Shown here piece by piece: positions 35,785-50,086 of a DNA stretch of 64,000 nucleotides. The DNA is from Garcia nutans (lineage: Eukaryota > Streptophyta > Magnoliopsida > Malpighiales > Euphorbiaceae), in NCBI GenBank assembly GCA_947685225.1, contig CANTUV010000007.1, positions 14,218,501 to 14,282,500 of the forward strand, read 5' to 3'. The first letter of the stretch is position 1, and every line of letters begins with the position of its first letter. The position numbers and the translations under genes were made by a program. Under the pieces are notes generated by a model, which made no database searches, was not told the origin of the DNA, and saw only the letters and a list, made by a program, of their open reading frames with translations.

Positions 35785-38700
35785 AATTTCGTCCTCGAAA
35801 TTACTTGCTCTTAAGTCTGGAACAATTGAGAAAACTGACTCTGCATCGTATGCTCACTCTCCCATGTCGCCTCCTTAGCGGCATAATTTCCCCAAAGGAC
35901 TTTCATAAGTGGCACCCTCTTATTCCTCAATTCTTTGAGCTCTCATACCAAAATTACCACTAGTTCTTCCTCGTAAGTCAGATCTAGACTCACCTCAATA
36001 GACTCCACTGATAGAATATGAGATGGGTCAAACTTGTATCTCCGAAGCATCGAGACATGGAAGATATTATGAATTCGATCCAACTTAGGCGGCAAACTAG
36101 TTTATAGGCCACTAGACCAACTCTCTCCAACACCTTATATGGTCCTATGAAATGAGGACTCAACTTCCCTTTTCGACCTAATCTCAGAATCTTCTTCCAT
36201 GGAGACACCTTCAGAAATATTTTATCTCCCACATTGAACTCTATATCTCTTCTCTTCAAATATGAATAGGATTTCTGTCAATCTGAAGCTGCTTTTAAAC
36301 GACCCCAAATCACCTTTACTTTCTCTTTTGTTTTCTTAATCAAATCGGGACTCCATACAACCTCAGTATCTCACTGATATACAGCTCAGCCAACCTCTCA
36401 AGAGAATAATCCATCCGAATTGGAAGAAAATGAGTTGTCTTCATCATCCGATCAACTATCACCCAGATTGCATCATGCTTCTTCTAGGTTAAAGGCAATC
36501 CAGTTATAAAATCCATTGTCACTCGCTCTCATTTTCACTCGGGGCACTGATAAAGGTTAGAGCAACCCTGAAGGAACATGGTGCTTAACCTTCACTCTCT
36601 GGCAAGTGAGACATCTGGATACAAACTCTGTTATGTCCCTCTTCATACCTGACCACCAATAATGTCGCTTCAAGTCCTAATACATCTTGGTACTTCCAGG
36701 GTACATAGCATAAAGTGACTGATGTGCTTCCTCTAATATCATCCTTTTCAATTCTGCATCATCAGGAATACACAACCTATCTCTGTACCATAGACTGCCA
36801 TTATCCCTCACAAAAAAAGTCTCGACTCTCCCCCTTTGACAAACTAATATAATTTTTTAAATTCTCTCATCTGCCAATTAAGCCTCCCTAATATGATCCA
36901 ACAAGACTGACCTTGACTGCAACTGAACCATCAAAGCACCATCATCACAAGACTCAAATCTAGTATGCAACGCTCTCAACTCAACAAGCAATTAGAGAGA
37001 AATAGGAAGTCAAACTTGCCAAAGACTTCCGACTCAAGGCATCAGCAACAACATTTACCTTACCAGGATGATAATCAATCAAACAATCATAGTCTTTAAT
37101 AAACTCTAACTACCATCTCTGCCGAAGATTCAGCTCTCTCTGAACACCCATGTATTTTAAACTCTTGTGATCTGTATAAATGAAACACTTTTCTCCATAC
37201 AAGTAATGCTGCCAAATCTTCAAGGCAAAAACTATAGCTGCTAATCAAATCATGCGTCGGGTAATTTAGCTCATGTAGCTTTAACTTTTGAGAGGCATAA
37301 GCAATAACTCTACCCTCCTGCATCAGAACATAACCTAAATCACTAAGTGAAGTATCACTGTATATCACATATGGTTTACCTTCCACATGCAAGGTAAGGA
37401 TAGGAGCCCGAGCCAACATCTCTCTCAGCTTCTCAAAACTCGCCTAACACCGCAAATCTAACTCTTTTCCGAAGTAATCTAGTGAGTGGTGTAGCTATTA
37501 TGGAAAAACCCTTCACAAACCGACGATAATAGCCTGCCAATCCCAGAAAACTTCTAACCTCTGTTACAGTCTTCGGTAGATTCCAATTCAAGATAGCCTC
37601 AACCTTACTCAGATCAACTCTAATATCCTCTGCTGAAACCATATTACCAAGAAAAGCTACCTGATCGAGCCAGAACTCACACTTAGATAGCTTAGCATAC
37701 AAATGCTTCTCTCGCAGAGTCTGTAATACAATCCGCAAATGCCTATCATGATCCTCCTCATTATGCGAATACACCAAAATGTCATGAATCAAGACCACCA
37801 CAAACTGATCTAAATATGGTCTGAACACTCTGTTCAACAAATCCATAAAAGCTGCTGGTACATTCGTCAATTCAAAGGGAATTACCAAAAACTCATAATG
37901 CCCATACCTCATGCGAAAAGCTGTCTTGGGTACATCCATATCTCTGACTCTCAACTGATGGTACCCTGATATTAAATCAATCTTAGAGAATGCTACTGCT
38001 CCCTTCAACTGATCAAAGAGATTATCTATCTGAGGCAAAGTATACTTATTCTTGATGGTCACCTTATTCAACTGCCTATAATCAATACACAATCTTAAGG
38101 TGTCATCCTTCTTCTTCACAAACAACACAGGCGCTCCACATGGGGACACACTAGGGCGGACGAACCCTTTTTTCAACAACTCCTGTAACTTCATCTTCAA
38201 CTCTTTCAACTCAACAGATGCCATCTGATAAGGAGTAATAAAGATAGGAGTGGTACTGGGCAACAAATAGATACCAAACTCCACTTCTCTCGTAGGAGGT
38301 ACCCCTAGAAACTCATCAGAAAAAATATCTGAAAACTCGGTAACTGTGGGTATTTTGGCAAGCTGGGACCTCACTACTCTAGTATCTACAACATGAGCAA
38401 GATAAGCCTCACATCTCTTCTGAATCATCCTCCTAGCTGAAGCAGCTAAAATAAACATGGATGAAAGATACCTCTGCTCACTAGATACTATCACATCCCT
38501 ACCATCACGTGTTCTCAGAGTAACACATTTATTCTAATAATCTACCACAGCCCCATGCCTGGATAACCAATCCATGCCTAAAATTAGATCATACTCCCTA
38601 AAAGGCATCTCAATTAGGTCGCCGAGAAATTTCTCATCTTGAACAACAATTGGGCTATCTCGGTGCACCCTGCCTACCAAATACTATGCCCTAAAGGATT

Positions 38701-38860
38701 TGTGACAAAAATATCAAATTCTAAGGCTCATAATACAAATCACTCACAAGAAAGATGGATGCACTGATGTAAGAATGAATCGACCCAAGGTCTAATAATG
38801 CAAGAACTAAAGTACCAAACAAAGTAAAAGTACCAGCAATAACAGCTGAAGCATCCGGCT
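35785..38860 (-). pseudogene. Broken pol of X (PR remnant, RT, RNase H, integrase, C-terminus)
   Basis: The best-preserved part is 38494-37433, reverse transcriptase, with CIDYRQLNKVTIKNKY, RYGHYEFLVIPF and ILVYS. The catalytic region reads LIHD, where Y has FIDD. RNase H follows at about 37419-37096 (YVIYSDTSLSDLGYVLMQ), then a heavily mutated integrase, including HYWWSG- and CQRVK-like pieces at 36650-36590. The C-terminal stretch at 36259-35990 has FNVGDKIFLKVSPWKKILR and SPHFIGPYKVLERVG. A short chromodomain-adjacent tail reaches about 35810. Stops and shifts are frequent. The order and motifs match Y throughout. Confidence 0.85.
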
Positions 38861-39968
38861 GCCTCTGCATCACATAAACCCACTGTCATGGCCCTGCCTC
38901 ATCTGGTCTACTACCTCTAATTGTAGAACCTCCTCTCTGACTAGTCCTAGATCAACCACCTCTACTAAAACATTTGCTACCATGACCCCCTCTGACACTA
39001 GGTCAAGAAGCTGCAGTATCTGCCTGTCTATCCTCTGGTGGCTCTGGACAATATCTGATAAAATGGTCTGACAATCTCTGATAAAATGGTCTGATGACCC
39101 ACATCTAAAACACCTCTCCACCAGCAGACACCTCCATGTGCTTTACCATAATGAACACAAGTAGGTGGAGCAGGCTTCTGAGCCACTGGGGTCGGAGGAC
39201 TAGCCACTGAAACTGCAGGTCTCTGTCTCTATCTTTGCTGTTGTACTGACCTGCCAAACTGCCCCTGCCTCCTACTGCACCTCTAAAAATATCCCCATCG
39301 GCCTCTCTTCACTGATGAAGACCTTGCCTCACTTTGGGGTCTCCTAGCTCTGGTCTCCTCAACCCTGGCAGCTACTGCAAGACTCTATGCTCTCTCTACA
39401 CTCCTGGCTGCTGCAACCAACTGAGAAAAATCTTAATACTGAGAGCCTACTATGATACACATGATAGAGGGTCTCAGTCCCTCCTCAAATCTCCTGCACC
39501 TGTCAATCTCGTCCGAAATGATCCCACCAGCATAATAACTCAACTGGATAAACTCGATCTCATACTCTGTCACTGTCCTGGTATCCTATCTCAAACTCAA
39601 GAACTCCATCTTCTTTGCATCCGTATACTCCCTCGGAGTATATTTCCGCTCAAATTTTCGCACAAAATTATCATAGGTCAGGACTGGTGGATCATCCAGA
39701 GCATGTGAAACCATCTTCCACCAATCATATGCATCCCTCTGCATAAGAGATCTGGCATAATCAAACTTCTCTTTCGAACTAGCCTACAATTGAATGAACA
39801 CTCTCTGAATCCTATCTAGCCACTGCTTTGCTACAGCAGGGTATGTAGTATCAAAGAAGTCCTCAGCTCCGAACTTTCTCAGCTTATCATACTTTCTCAC
39901 CGGCAACTGCGGCTGTGGTGGAGGCGGTTGTTGAACTAGAGCCTGCCTCAACAACTCTACCATATGTC
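38861..39968 (-). pseudogene. gag of X, downstream part
   Basis: A minus-strand relic with the gag core (YDKLRKFGAEDFFDTT, QWLDRIQRVFIQL near 39880-39790) and a zinc knuckle CFRCGSSDHFIRDC near 39115-39075. It is interrupted at 39969 by insertion of Y; the N-terminal piece continues at 50238-50092. Stops and frame changes are present. One chimeric frame reads from the Y LTR into this gag (40128-39784). Confidence 0.82.
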
Positions 39969-40804
39969 GTATCTGCAACACCCCTAAATTCCAAATACGT
40001 TCACTACATATCACCACCATGTAATGAACATACATAGAACCTAAGAATGCTACATTTTTTTTTCCATAAACAATTTGCAATATATATATATATATAGTAT
40101 AATGGTATTTACTATTAAAGTAAAACAAAATAAGTATAAACCTTTGATTTAAATACGCAGCGGAATTTTATCAAATGTATTTGCATATATAAATATGTCC
40201 AAGTACAAGTTTACAAAATTATATACATATACATTAAATCCAATACTTTACAAAACATAAAGAGTCTATACATGATTGGCAGCTTTCTCTTTGATCTTTA
40301 AGTCCTACACAACTCTTCAATTCCTAGACTCACTCGGTCTAGTGGATCTCTCGGGTTCTTCTCTAACACCTGCACGATGAACACAATCGCGCTAAGCCAA
40401 CGGCTTAGTAAAACAACTACACTATCAAAATGCTTGATGCAATGCTCATGACACTCAATCAAGTAAATAATACATAGCAAGTCATAACTTATTCATCATA
40501 AATTATCATACCATAATTACATTTCAGAACATTATAATATATCATTACTCATCAATTTCATTAGGCAATGGTCACGATTCAAAAATCCTAAATTACATTA
40601 AACCTAAGACATACCTGGGCTCAAAACACCCTAATATGTTATTCAAAGTTCAGAGTCCCTGTGTTTGATTCAATATCACAATCATCAAGCCCGTAGGCCA
40701 TATATATCATATCTCTATCCATGGATAGCGTAACAGACCCAGTCTCTTGGACCATCAACCCATTAACATGAGGAGATCCTCAACCTGGTTAGACTGTTAC
40801 AAAT

Positions 40805-40975
40805 TCTCAAATGGAAGTGGTTTACGGGTCTCCCATTTCACCATCATTCCATATTCACATTTTACAACTGGAATCGGTTTACGGGCCTCCCATTTCACCT
40901 ATCCAGTGATTCATAAACATTACTCAAATTGGACTCGGCTTACGGGTCTCCCATTTCGCCTATCCAATGAGTTAT
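40805..40975 (+). repeat. About 60-bp tandem repeat, three copies, in the Y LTR
   Basis: The core GGTTTACGGGTCTCCCATTTC recurs, with few changes, near 40819, 40876 and 40937, followed by CACC/TATCCA(A/G)TGA. The same array is in the other LTR at 48296-48466. Confidence 0.85.
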
Positions 40976-41246
40976 AGGCATGCCATCAAATACAGGACTC
41001 TGAAAGTTGAATTAACACATTAGGCATACTAACATTTCATTTATTCTTTCTCAATTCATTTCACAATTCATAATTTATTAGGCAATCATGCCTCAACCAT
41101 TTCATTTGAATTATCTTGGCCCAATCACAATGGCCTCACATATCATCTTAATTATCATAATCAATCACAATTCACATTACATTATCATATAAGCAACATG
41201 CTTTACATTCTTTACTTACTTCAAATAAAACAGAACAGAACGACTA

Positions 41247-41510
41247 TCGCGGTCGCACCAAGCTAAGTCGCGACCGTTCTACACAATCAAAAGATAAAAA
41301 TTTATCACAGTAGGTTTCGCGGTCAGAAGTCCGATCTGAGTCGCGACCGCACTTCACAATCAAAGATGAACCCTTAACACAGTAGGTTTCGCGGTCAGAA
41401 GTTCGATCTAAGTCGCGACCGCACTTCACAATCAAAGATGAATCCTTAACACAGTAGGTTTCGCAGTCAGAAGTTTGATCTAAGTAGCGACCGCACTTCA
41501 ATAATCGCGA
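41247..41510. repeat. GCGGTC / GACCGC inverted-repeat array in the Y LTR
   Basis: Four to five units with a period of about 70 bp pair TTCGCGGTC with GTCGCGACCGC about 25 bp apart. Unit spacers read CACTTCACAATCAAAGATGA. The first unit is GCGGTCGC...CGCGACCG (41248-41276). The same array lies at 48735-48998 in the other LTR. CpG-dense boxes in an AT-rich LTR suggest regulatory or methylation-sensitive sites; that is inference. Confidence 0.88.
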
Positions 41511-42598
41511 CCGCCCCAATTCACGTGTCTCATGCATAAACCCTAACTTTAACAAACTTTCTTTTGTTTAACATCAAACACATTATACACAACATAACCT
41601 CATTTAAAATGGACACAATCAACATTCTCAATACTTATTTACATCATCAAAACACATTAATAACACATTTGATACCACAACACATTTACAACCAAAAGAA
41701 TGTTAAGCTTACACATTATATGCATGTTTGTAAACAAATAGTTGTACTTACCTTATAAACACTCAAACAACTCCTAGAAATCTTCTCTTCCAAAGATTGT
41801 TCACTTTACAATTAAGATAAACCACTTCTTCCAAAACCTAATCCAAACAATAATATAATACATCAATTTCTATAACATTGACAACACTTACAAACTCAAA
41901 CCCTAACACAAACTCAACACAACCACTTCCAATACCAACACCAACTCAACTTCTCATCTAACAAGCAAAATCAACACTTAAAAATCACACCATAACCCAT
42001 TTAATCACACCATCATCAAAACACAACTCAACTCAAACCAAGCTTCAAAAATAACAAAGGCAAACAAGAGAAAACTTACCAATTAATGAAATTCCTTGAA
42101 ATTCCAACTTGTAAACTTGAAAACTCCTTCCAATCCAAGCTTAAATCATCAAAACCTTCAATTATCCTCTTGCTCTCCTTGTCCCTTTGTTCAGCCGGCC
42201 ACACCAAGAAGAAAGAAGAAAAATGAACCACAAGAAACAAAGTCAACTCTTCTTTAATCTCCACCAAGTATTCCAATTCAAACAATTACCAAAATACCCT
42301 TAACTATATAACTAACATTTTGTCTCTTATGTGCCCAATTGTAATTACTCAATAATAAAAGAAATATCTTCCTCCACTATCCAACACCTTGACTTTCCAT
42401 TTTGACCACTTTATATGTTATATATATCACCATATACACAACATATAAACTTGTCTCTAAACCCTATTTCCTTTCCCAATCACCATACATAAACATTCTC
42501 TTCCAACTTCTTATCAACTTATTACAATATATATATACATAATTCAAGTGCAACAACAATAACACCAAGACTACTAGGGCATAATTAAGGATATTACA

Positions 42599-42616
42599 AT
42601 TCTCCCCCTCTAAAAA
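42599..42616 (-). other. Polypurine tract of Y
   Basis: Minus strand TTTTTAGAGGGGGAGAAT abuts the 3' LTR. Confidence 0.85.
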
Positions 42617-42644
42617 GAAATTTCGTCCTCGAAATTACCTGAAA

Positions 42645-45600
42645 TCAACTCTGAAACAACTGAGGATATTGTTCTTGCATGAATTGTTCACTTTCCCAAG
42701 TTGCCTCTTCTCTTCCATGATTCTTCCATAACACTTTCACAAGTGGCACTCTCTTGTTCCTCAACTCTTTCACTTCATGTGCCAAAATAGCAACTGGTTC
42801 CTCTTCAAATGTCAGATCTGGACTTACCTCAATAGATTCAACTGACAACACATGAGATGGATCCGACCTATATCTCCTCAACATAGAAACATGAAACACA
42901 TTATGAATACGATCCAACTCAGGTGGCAAAGCAAGTCAATACGCCACTGGCCCAACTCTTTCTAACACTTCATACGGCCCAATGAAACGAGGACTCAATT
43001 TTCCTTTCCGACCGAACCTCAAAATCTTCTTCCAAGGAGATACTTTCAAAAATACCTTATCTCCAACATCAAATTTTATGTCTCTCCTTTTCAGATCTGC
43101 ATAAGACTTCTGTCGGTCTGAAGCTGCTTTTAACCTGCCTCGAATCAACTTCACTTTCTCTTCCGTTTCTTGAATCAAATCAGGGCCAATTATTTTACCT
43201 TCACCAAGTTCACTCCAACAAAGAGGTGTTCTGCACCGTCTACCATACAGTGCCTCAAATGGTGCCATACCAATGCTCGATTGATGACTGTTATTATAGG
43301 CAAATTCCACAAGTGGCAAAAATCCGTCCCAACTTCCAGAGAAATCAATAACACAGCTTCTCAACATATCCTCAATGATCTGTATCACTCTCTCTGACTG
43401 TCCATCTGTCTGGGGATGGAAAGCAATACTGAAATGCAATCGAGAACCTAAAGCTCCATGCAAACTCTTCCAAAATCTCGAGGTGAATCTAGGATCTCGA
43501 TCAGACACTAAAGAAATTGGGACACCATGCAATTTCACAATCTCATGGATATACAGCTCAGCCAATTTCTCCAAAGAGTAATCCATCCGCACCGGAAGGA
43601 AATGAGCTGTCTTAGTCAATCTATCCACAATCACCCATATGGCATCATGCTTCCTTTGTGTCAAAGGCAAACCAGACACAAAGTCCATAGTTACTCTATC
43701 CCATTTCCACTCAGGCACTGACAAAGGTTGAAGCAACCCAGTTGGAACTTGATGCTCGGCTTTCACCCTCTGACAAGTGAGACATTTAGACACAAACTCT
43801 ACAATGTCTCTCTTCATACCGGACCACCAATAATGTTGTCTCAAATCATGATACATCTTGGTACTACCCGGATGCATAGCAAAAGTTGATTGGTGTGCTT
43901 CTTCTAAAATAATTTTTCTTAAATTATCATCATCAGGCATACACAGTCTACTCTTAAACCATAAGCTCCCATCATCTCTCACAACAAAATCTCGGCTCTC
44001 TCCCTGTTGACAAACTGACACAATCCTCTGAATTTTCTCATCAGTCAACTGAGCCTCCTTAATCTGGTCTAATAATACTGGCCTCATTTGCAATTGTGCC
44101 ATCAATGCACCATCATCACAAACTACAAAACTAGCATGCAACGCTCTCAACTCAACAAGCAACAAGAGCGAATAAGCAGTCAAACCTGCTAAAGATTTCC
44201 GACTCAAGGCATCAGCAACAACATTTGCCTTACCTGGATGATAATCAATCAAGCAGTCGTAGTCTTTAATCAATTCCAACCATCTCCTCTGCCGAAGATT
44301 TAGCTCCTTCTGAACACCCAAATACTTCAAACTTTTGTGATCAGTATAGATGAAACATTTCTCTCCAAATAGATAATGACGCCAAATCTTCAAAGCAAAC
44401 ACAATGGCTGCTAACTCCAAATCATGAGTCGGATAATTGAGCTCATGCGGTTTCAACTGTCGAGAAGCATAAGCTATCACTTTACCCTCTTGCATCAACA
44501 CACAACCCAAACCATTATGTGAAGCATCACTGTAGATCACATATGGTTTATCTTCCACAGGTAAAGTGAGAACAGGTGCTTGAGTCAACATCTCTTTCAA
44601 CTGCTCAAAACTGGTCTGGCATTGATCAGTCCACACAAATTTAACTCCCTTCCGAAGCAATCTGGTGAGTGGAGTAGCTATTAAAGAAAATCCTTTCACA
44701 AAACGTCGATAATAGCCGGCCAATCCCAGAAAACTTCTAACTTCAGTCACAGTCTTCGGTGGACTCCAATTTAGAATAGCTTCAACTTTACTCGGGTCAA
44801 CCCTAATGCCATCTGCTGACACAATATGACCGAGAAAAGCTACTTGGTCAAGCTAGAATTCACACTTTGATAACTTAGCAAACAATTGCTTCTCTCTCAA
44901 GATTTGTAACACAATCCGAAGATGCTCACTATGCTCCTCTTCATTTCGCGAATACACCAAGATATCATCTATAAACACTACCACAAACTGATCCAAATAG
45001 GGCCTAAACACCCTATTCATCAAGTCCATAAAAGCGGCAGGTGCATTCGTCAAACCAAATGGCATTACTAAAAACTCATAATGCCCATATCTGGTTCGAA
45101 AAGCTGTTTTTGGCACATCCTCAGCTCTAACCCGCAATTGATGGTACCCCGATCTCAAATCAATTTTAGAAAACACAGCTGCTCCCTTCAATTGATCAAA
45201 GAGATCATCGATTCTAGGCAAAGGGTATTTATTCTTAATAGTTATCTTGTTCAATTGCCTATAATCGATACACAACCTCATAGTACCATCCTTTTTCTTA
45301 ACAAACAAAACAGGAGCTCCCCATGGCGACACACTAGGGCGAATAAAACCCTTATCCAACAACTCTTGCAACTGCACCTTCAATTCTCTTAATTCGACAG
45401 GTGCCATTCTATAAGGAGTAATAGAGATAGGAGTGGTACCTGGTAATAACTCAATACTAAACTCCACCTCTCTCTCAGGAGGCAATCCTGGCAACTCCTC
45501 TGGAAAAACATCTGGGAATTCTAAAACTGTGGGAATGCTATCCAATTGAGACTCTACCACTCTGGTATCCAACACATGAGCAAGATAAGCTTCACACCCT

Positions 45601-47297
45601 TTTCTGATCATCTTCCTAGCTGCAACAGCTGAAACAAACAAAGATGCAAGCTGTCTCTGCTCACTAGATACCAACACTACTCTATCATCACTAGTTCTCA
45701 AAGTAACACACTTCTTCTTACAATCTACCACAGCTCCATGCCTAGACAGCCAATCCATGCCAAGAATCAAATCAAATTCTTTAAATGGCATCTCAATCAA
45801 ATCACCACAAAACTTCTCACCCTGCACCACTACCGCACAATCTCTATGCACCTTACTAACAATTACGCTGTGCCCTAAAGGATTTGTCACCAACACATCA
45901 AATCCTAGGGACTCAGCATGCATTTCAGACACAGGCAATACAGATGCACTAATGTAAGAATGTGTGGATCCAGGGTCAATCAAAGCAAGTACAGATATGC
46001 CAAATAAAGAAAAAGTACCAGCTATGACTGCAGAAGCATCAGGCTGTCTTTGCATCACATAAACCCGCTGAGAAGGCCCAGCCTCATCTGGTCTGCCATC
46101 CCTGGGTGCAGATCCTCCTCTCTGACTATACCCAGATCTACCCCCTCGGCTGAAACCCCTGCTTCCTCGACCTCCTCTGCTAAAACTTTGCCGAGAAGCT
46201 GTAGATTCCAATGACCTCTGGTCCTGCATCTCAGGACACTCTCTAATGAAATGGTCAGGCGACCCACAATGGAAGCACACACCCGGTCCACCAATCCTCC
46301 TACAAGCACCCACATGAATCTTCCCACATTGCTCACATGCCAGCGGAGTGGATCTCTGAATAAAGGGAGTCGGGGCACTAGCCACAGAAGCTGCAGGTCT
46401 TGATCTCTGTCTATGAAACTGCCCTGACCTACTCATCGGCCTCTGACTCCTTCCCACTCTAGGAACAAAGCTTCCTCTGCCCCTCTTCACTAATGAAGAC
46501 CCTGCCTCAAACTGGGGTCTTCTTACTCTAGTCTCTTCCTCAGATGCAGCTGCAATGCTTTGAACTCTTTCCACACTCCGTGCTGCTGCCACAAGCTGAG
46601 AGAAATCAGTATATCTGGATCCAGCCACATGACATACAAGAGAAGGCCTCAACCCCTCTTCGAATCTCCTACATCTGTCAATTTCATCTGATATAATGCC
46701 TCCCGCATAATGACTTAATCGAATAAACTCCACTTCATATTCAGTTACTGTACGATGATCTTGTTTCAAACTCAAGAACTCCATTTTCTTCACATCCTTA
46801 TACTCCCTAGGAGTATACTTCAATTCAAATTCCCTATGGAAATCAGCATAGGTCAATGTGGGTGGATCATCCATGGCATGTGGTACGGTCTTCCACCAGT
46901 CATAAGCGTCCTTCTGTAATAATGACCTAGCATAATCAAACTTCTCCTCTGACGTGGCTTGCAACTGAATAAAAATTCTCTGAACTTTATCAAGCCACTG
47001 TTCTGCCACAGCTGGATCTATCGTACCCAGAAAATCCTCTGCCCCAAACTTCCTCAGTTTATCATATTGTCTCACTGGTACCTGAGGCTGAGGTGGTGGT
47101 GGAGGTTGCACTGGTGCTTGCCTCATAACTTCCATCATATGTCTAAACCAGGCTGGTGGAACCTCATCACCTGCTGGTCTCCCCGACACTGAAGCAGGTA
47201 CCTCACTGGCTACCTCAACTCTAGCTCCCTCCCTACTCTCAACAGGAGCTATACTCTCTGCACTTCCCTCAACAGACTGCCGTGAATGGGGATCCAT
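42645..47297 (-). pseudogene. Chromovirus Y gag-pol polyprotein, two nonsense codons
   Basis: One minus-strand frame of about 1,550 codons runs from ATG 47297 to the stop at 42645, interrupted only by TAG at 44855-44853 (in RT, just after KCEF) and by a second stop at 42938-42936 (after the integrase core). Domains in order: gag; zinc knuckle CFHCGSPDHFIREC near residue 340; protease ALIDPGSTHSY near 440; reverse transcriptase with CIDYRQLNK and FIDDILVYS near 778; RNase H (YVIYSDASHNGLGCV, TDHKSLKYL, NVVADALSRK); integrase with its HYWW...CLTCQRVK zinc region, then TMDFVSGLP, SDRDPRFTS and HPQTDGQSER; and a C-terminal chromodomain-like segment after the VFHVSMLRRY linker. The protein would make capsids, copy the RNA and integrate it; chromodomains of this lineage target chromatin. 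Both breaks are single codons in an otherwise open frame. Confidence 0.93.
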
Positions 47298-47442
47298 TAC
47301 TACCTATATCTGCAAACACGACCAAATACACCTTATTAAAGATCAAAGGCTGCCAATACCAACATATATTTTATTCAAAATCAACTTTTAAAATCAAAAT
47401 ATTCTTTTTATTACATTTTACCTAGGTTGAGAATCTCAAACC

Positions 47443-47457
47443 TTGGCTCTGATACCA
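47443..47457 (-). other. Primer-binding site of Y, tRNA-Met type
   Basis: Minus strand TGGTATCAGAGCCAA, the standard initiator tRNA-Met complement, 7 bp inside the 5' LTR. Confidence 0.93.
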
Positions 47458-47464
47458 AAACAAT

Positions 47465-50086
47465 TGCAACACCCCTAAATTCCAAATACGTTCACTACAT
47501 ATCACCACCATGTAATGAACATACATAGAACCTAAGAATGCTACATTTTTTTTTTCCATAAACAATTTGCAATATATATATATAGTATAATGGTATTTAC
47601 TATTAAAGTAAAACAAAATAAGTATAAACCTTTGATTTAAATACGCAGCGGAATTTTATCAAATGTATTTGCATATATAAATATGTCCAAGTACAAGTTT
47701 ACAAAATTATATACATATACATTAAATCCAATACTTTACAAAACATAAAGAGTCTATACATGATTGGCAGCTTTCTCTTTGATCTTTAAGTCCTACACAA
47801 CTCTTCAATTCCTAGACTCACTCGGTCTAGTGGATCTCTCGGGTTCTTCTCTAACACCTGCACGATGAACACAATCGCGCTAAGCCAACGGCTTAGTAAA
47901 ACAACTACACTATCAAAATGCTTGATGCAATGCTCATGACACTCAATCAAGTAAATAATACATAGCAAGTCATAACTTATTCATCATAAATTATCATACC
48001 ATAATTACATTTCAGAACATTATAATATATCATTACTCATCAATTTCATTAGGCAATGGTCACGATTCAAAAATCCTAAATTACATTAAACCTAAGACAT
48101 ACCTGGGCTCAAAACACCCTAATATGTTATTCAAAGTTCAGAGTCCCTGTGTTTGATTCAATATCACAATCATCAAGCCCGTAGGCCATATATATCATAT
48201 CTCTATCCATGGATAGCGTAACAGACCCAGTCTCTTGGACCATCAACCCATTAACATGAGGAGATCCTCAACCTGGTTAGACTGTTACAAATTCTCAAAT
48301 GGAAGTGGTTTACGGGTCTCCCATTTCACCATCATTCCATATTCACATTTTACAACTGGAATCGGTTTACGGGCCTCCCATTTCACCTATCCAGTGATTC
48401 ATAAACATTACTCAAATTGGACTCGGCTTACGGGTCTCCCATTTCGCCTATCCAATGAGTTATAGGCATGCCATCAAATACAGGACTCTGAAAGTTGAAT
48501 TAACACATTAGGCATACTAACATTTCATTTATTCTTTCTCAATTCATTTCACAATTCATAATTTATTAGGCAATCATGCCTCAACCATTTCATTTGAATT
48601 ATCTTGGCCCAATCACAATGGCCTCACATATCATCTTAATTATCATAATCAATCACAATTCACATTACATTATCATATAAGCAACATGCTTTACATTCTT
48701 TACTTACTTCAAATAAAACAGAACAGAACGACTATCGCGGTCGCACCAAGCTAAGTCGCGACCGTTCTACACAATCAAAAGATAAAAATTTATCACAGTA
48801 GGTTTCGCGGTCAGAAGTCCGATCTGAGTCGCGACCGCACTTCACAATCAAAGATGAACCCTTAACACAGTAGGTTTCGCGGTCAGAAGTTCGATCTAAG
48901 TCGCGACCGCACTTCACAATCAAAGATGAATCCTTAACACAGTAGGTTTCGCAGTCAGAAGTTCGATCTAAGTAGCGACCGCACTTCAATAATCGCGACC
49001 GCCCCAATTCACGTGTCTCATGCATAAACCCTAACTTTAACAAACTTTCTTTTGTTTAACATCAAACACATTATACACAACATAACCTCATTTAAAATGG
49101 ACACAATCAACATTCTCAATACTTATTTACATCATCAAAACACATTAATAACACATTTGATACCACAACACATTTACAACCAAAAGAATGTTAAGCTTAC
49201 ACATTATATGCATGTTTGTAAACAAATAGTTGTACTTACCTTATAAACACTCAAACAACTCCTAGAAATCTTCTATTCCAAAGATTGTTCACTTTACAAT
49301 TAAGATAAACCACTTCTTCCAAAACCTAATCCAAACAATAATATAATACATCAATTTCTATAACATTGACAACACTTACAAACTCAAACCCTAACACAAA
49401 CTCAACACAACCACTTCCAATACCAACACCAACTCAACTTCTCATCTAACAAGCAAAATCAACACTTAAAAATCACACCATAACCCATTTAATCACACCA
49501 TCATCAAAACACAACTCAACTCAAACCAAGCTTCAAAAATAACAAAGGCAAACAAGAGCAAACTTACCAATTAATGAAATTCCTTGAAATTCCAACTTGT
49601 AAACTTGAAAACTCCTTCCAATCCAAGCTTAAATCATCAAAACCTTCAATTATCCTCTTGCTCTCCTTGTCCCTTTGTTCAGCCGGCCACACCAAGAAGA
49701 AAGAAGAAAAATGAACCACAAGAAACAAAGTCAACTCTTCTTTAATCTCCACCAAGTATTCCAATTCAAACAATTACCAAAATACCCTTAACTATATAAC
49801 TAACATTTTGTCTCTTATGTGCCCAATTGTAATTACTCAATAATAAAAGAAATATCTTCCTCCACTATCCAACACCTTGACTTTCCATTTTGACCACTTT
49901 ATATGTTATATATATCACCATATACACAACATATAAACTTGTCTCTAAACCCTATTTCCTTTCCCAATCACCATACATAAACATTCTCTTCCAACTTCTT
50001 ATCAACTTATTACAATATATATATACATAATTCAAGTGCAACAACAATAACACCAAGACTACTAGGGTATAATTAAGGATATTACA
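47465..50086 (-). repeat. 5' LTR of Y
   Basis: 2,622 bp, almost identical to 39974-42598. It is followed on the right by GTATC and then the N-terminal gag of X. Confidence 0.95.

Larger units (their letters stand above)
39974..42598 (-). repeat. 3' LTR of Y
   Basis: 2,625 bp, TGCAACACCCC to GGATATTACA. It contains a three-copy repeat (40805-40975) and a GC-rich inverted-repeat array (41247-41510). It is nearly identical to 47465-50086. Open frames in it recur identically in the other LTR and are shadows of the repeats. Confidence 0.95.

Noticed and set aside
41244..41555. A 103-codon frame with a CGRDLDRTSDRETYC repeat
   Set aside because: It is the translation of the GCGGTC/GACCGC array in the Y LTR and recurs in the other LTR; no sign of selection for protein.
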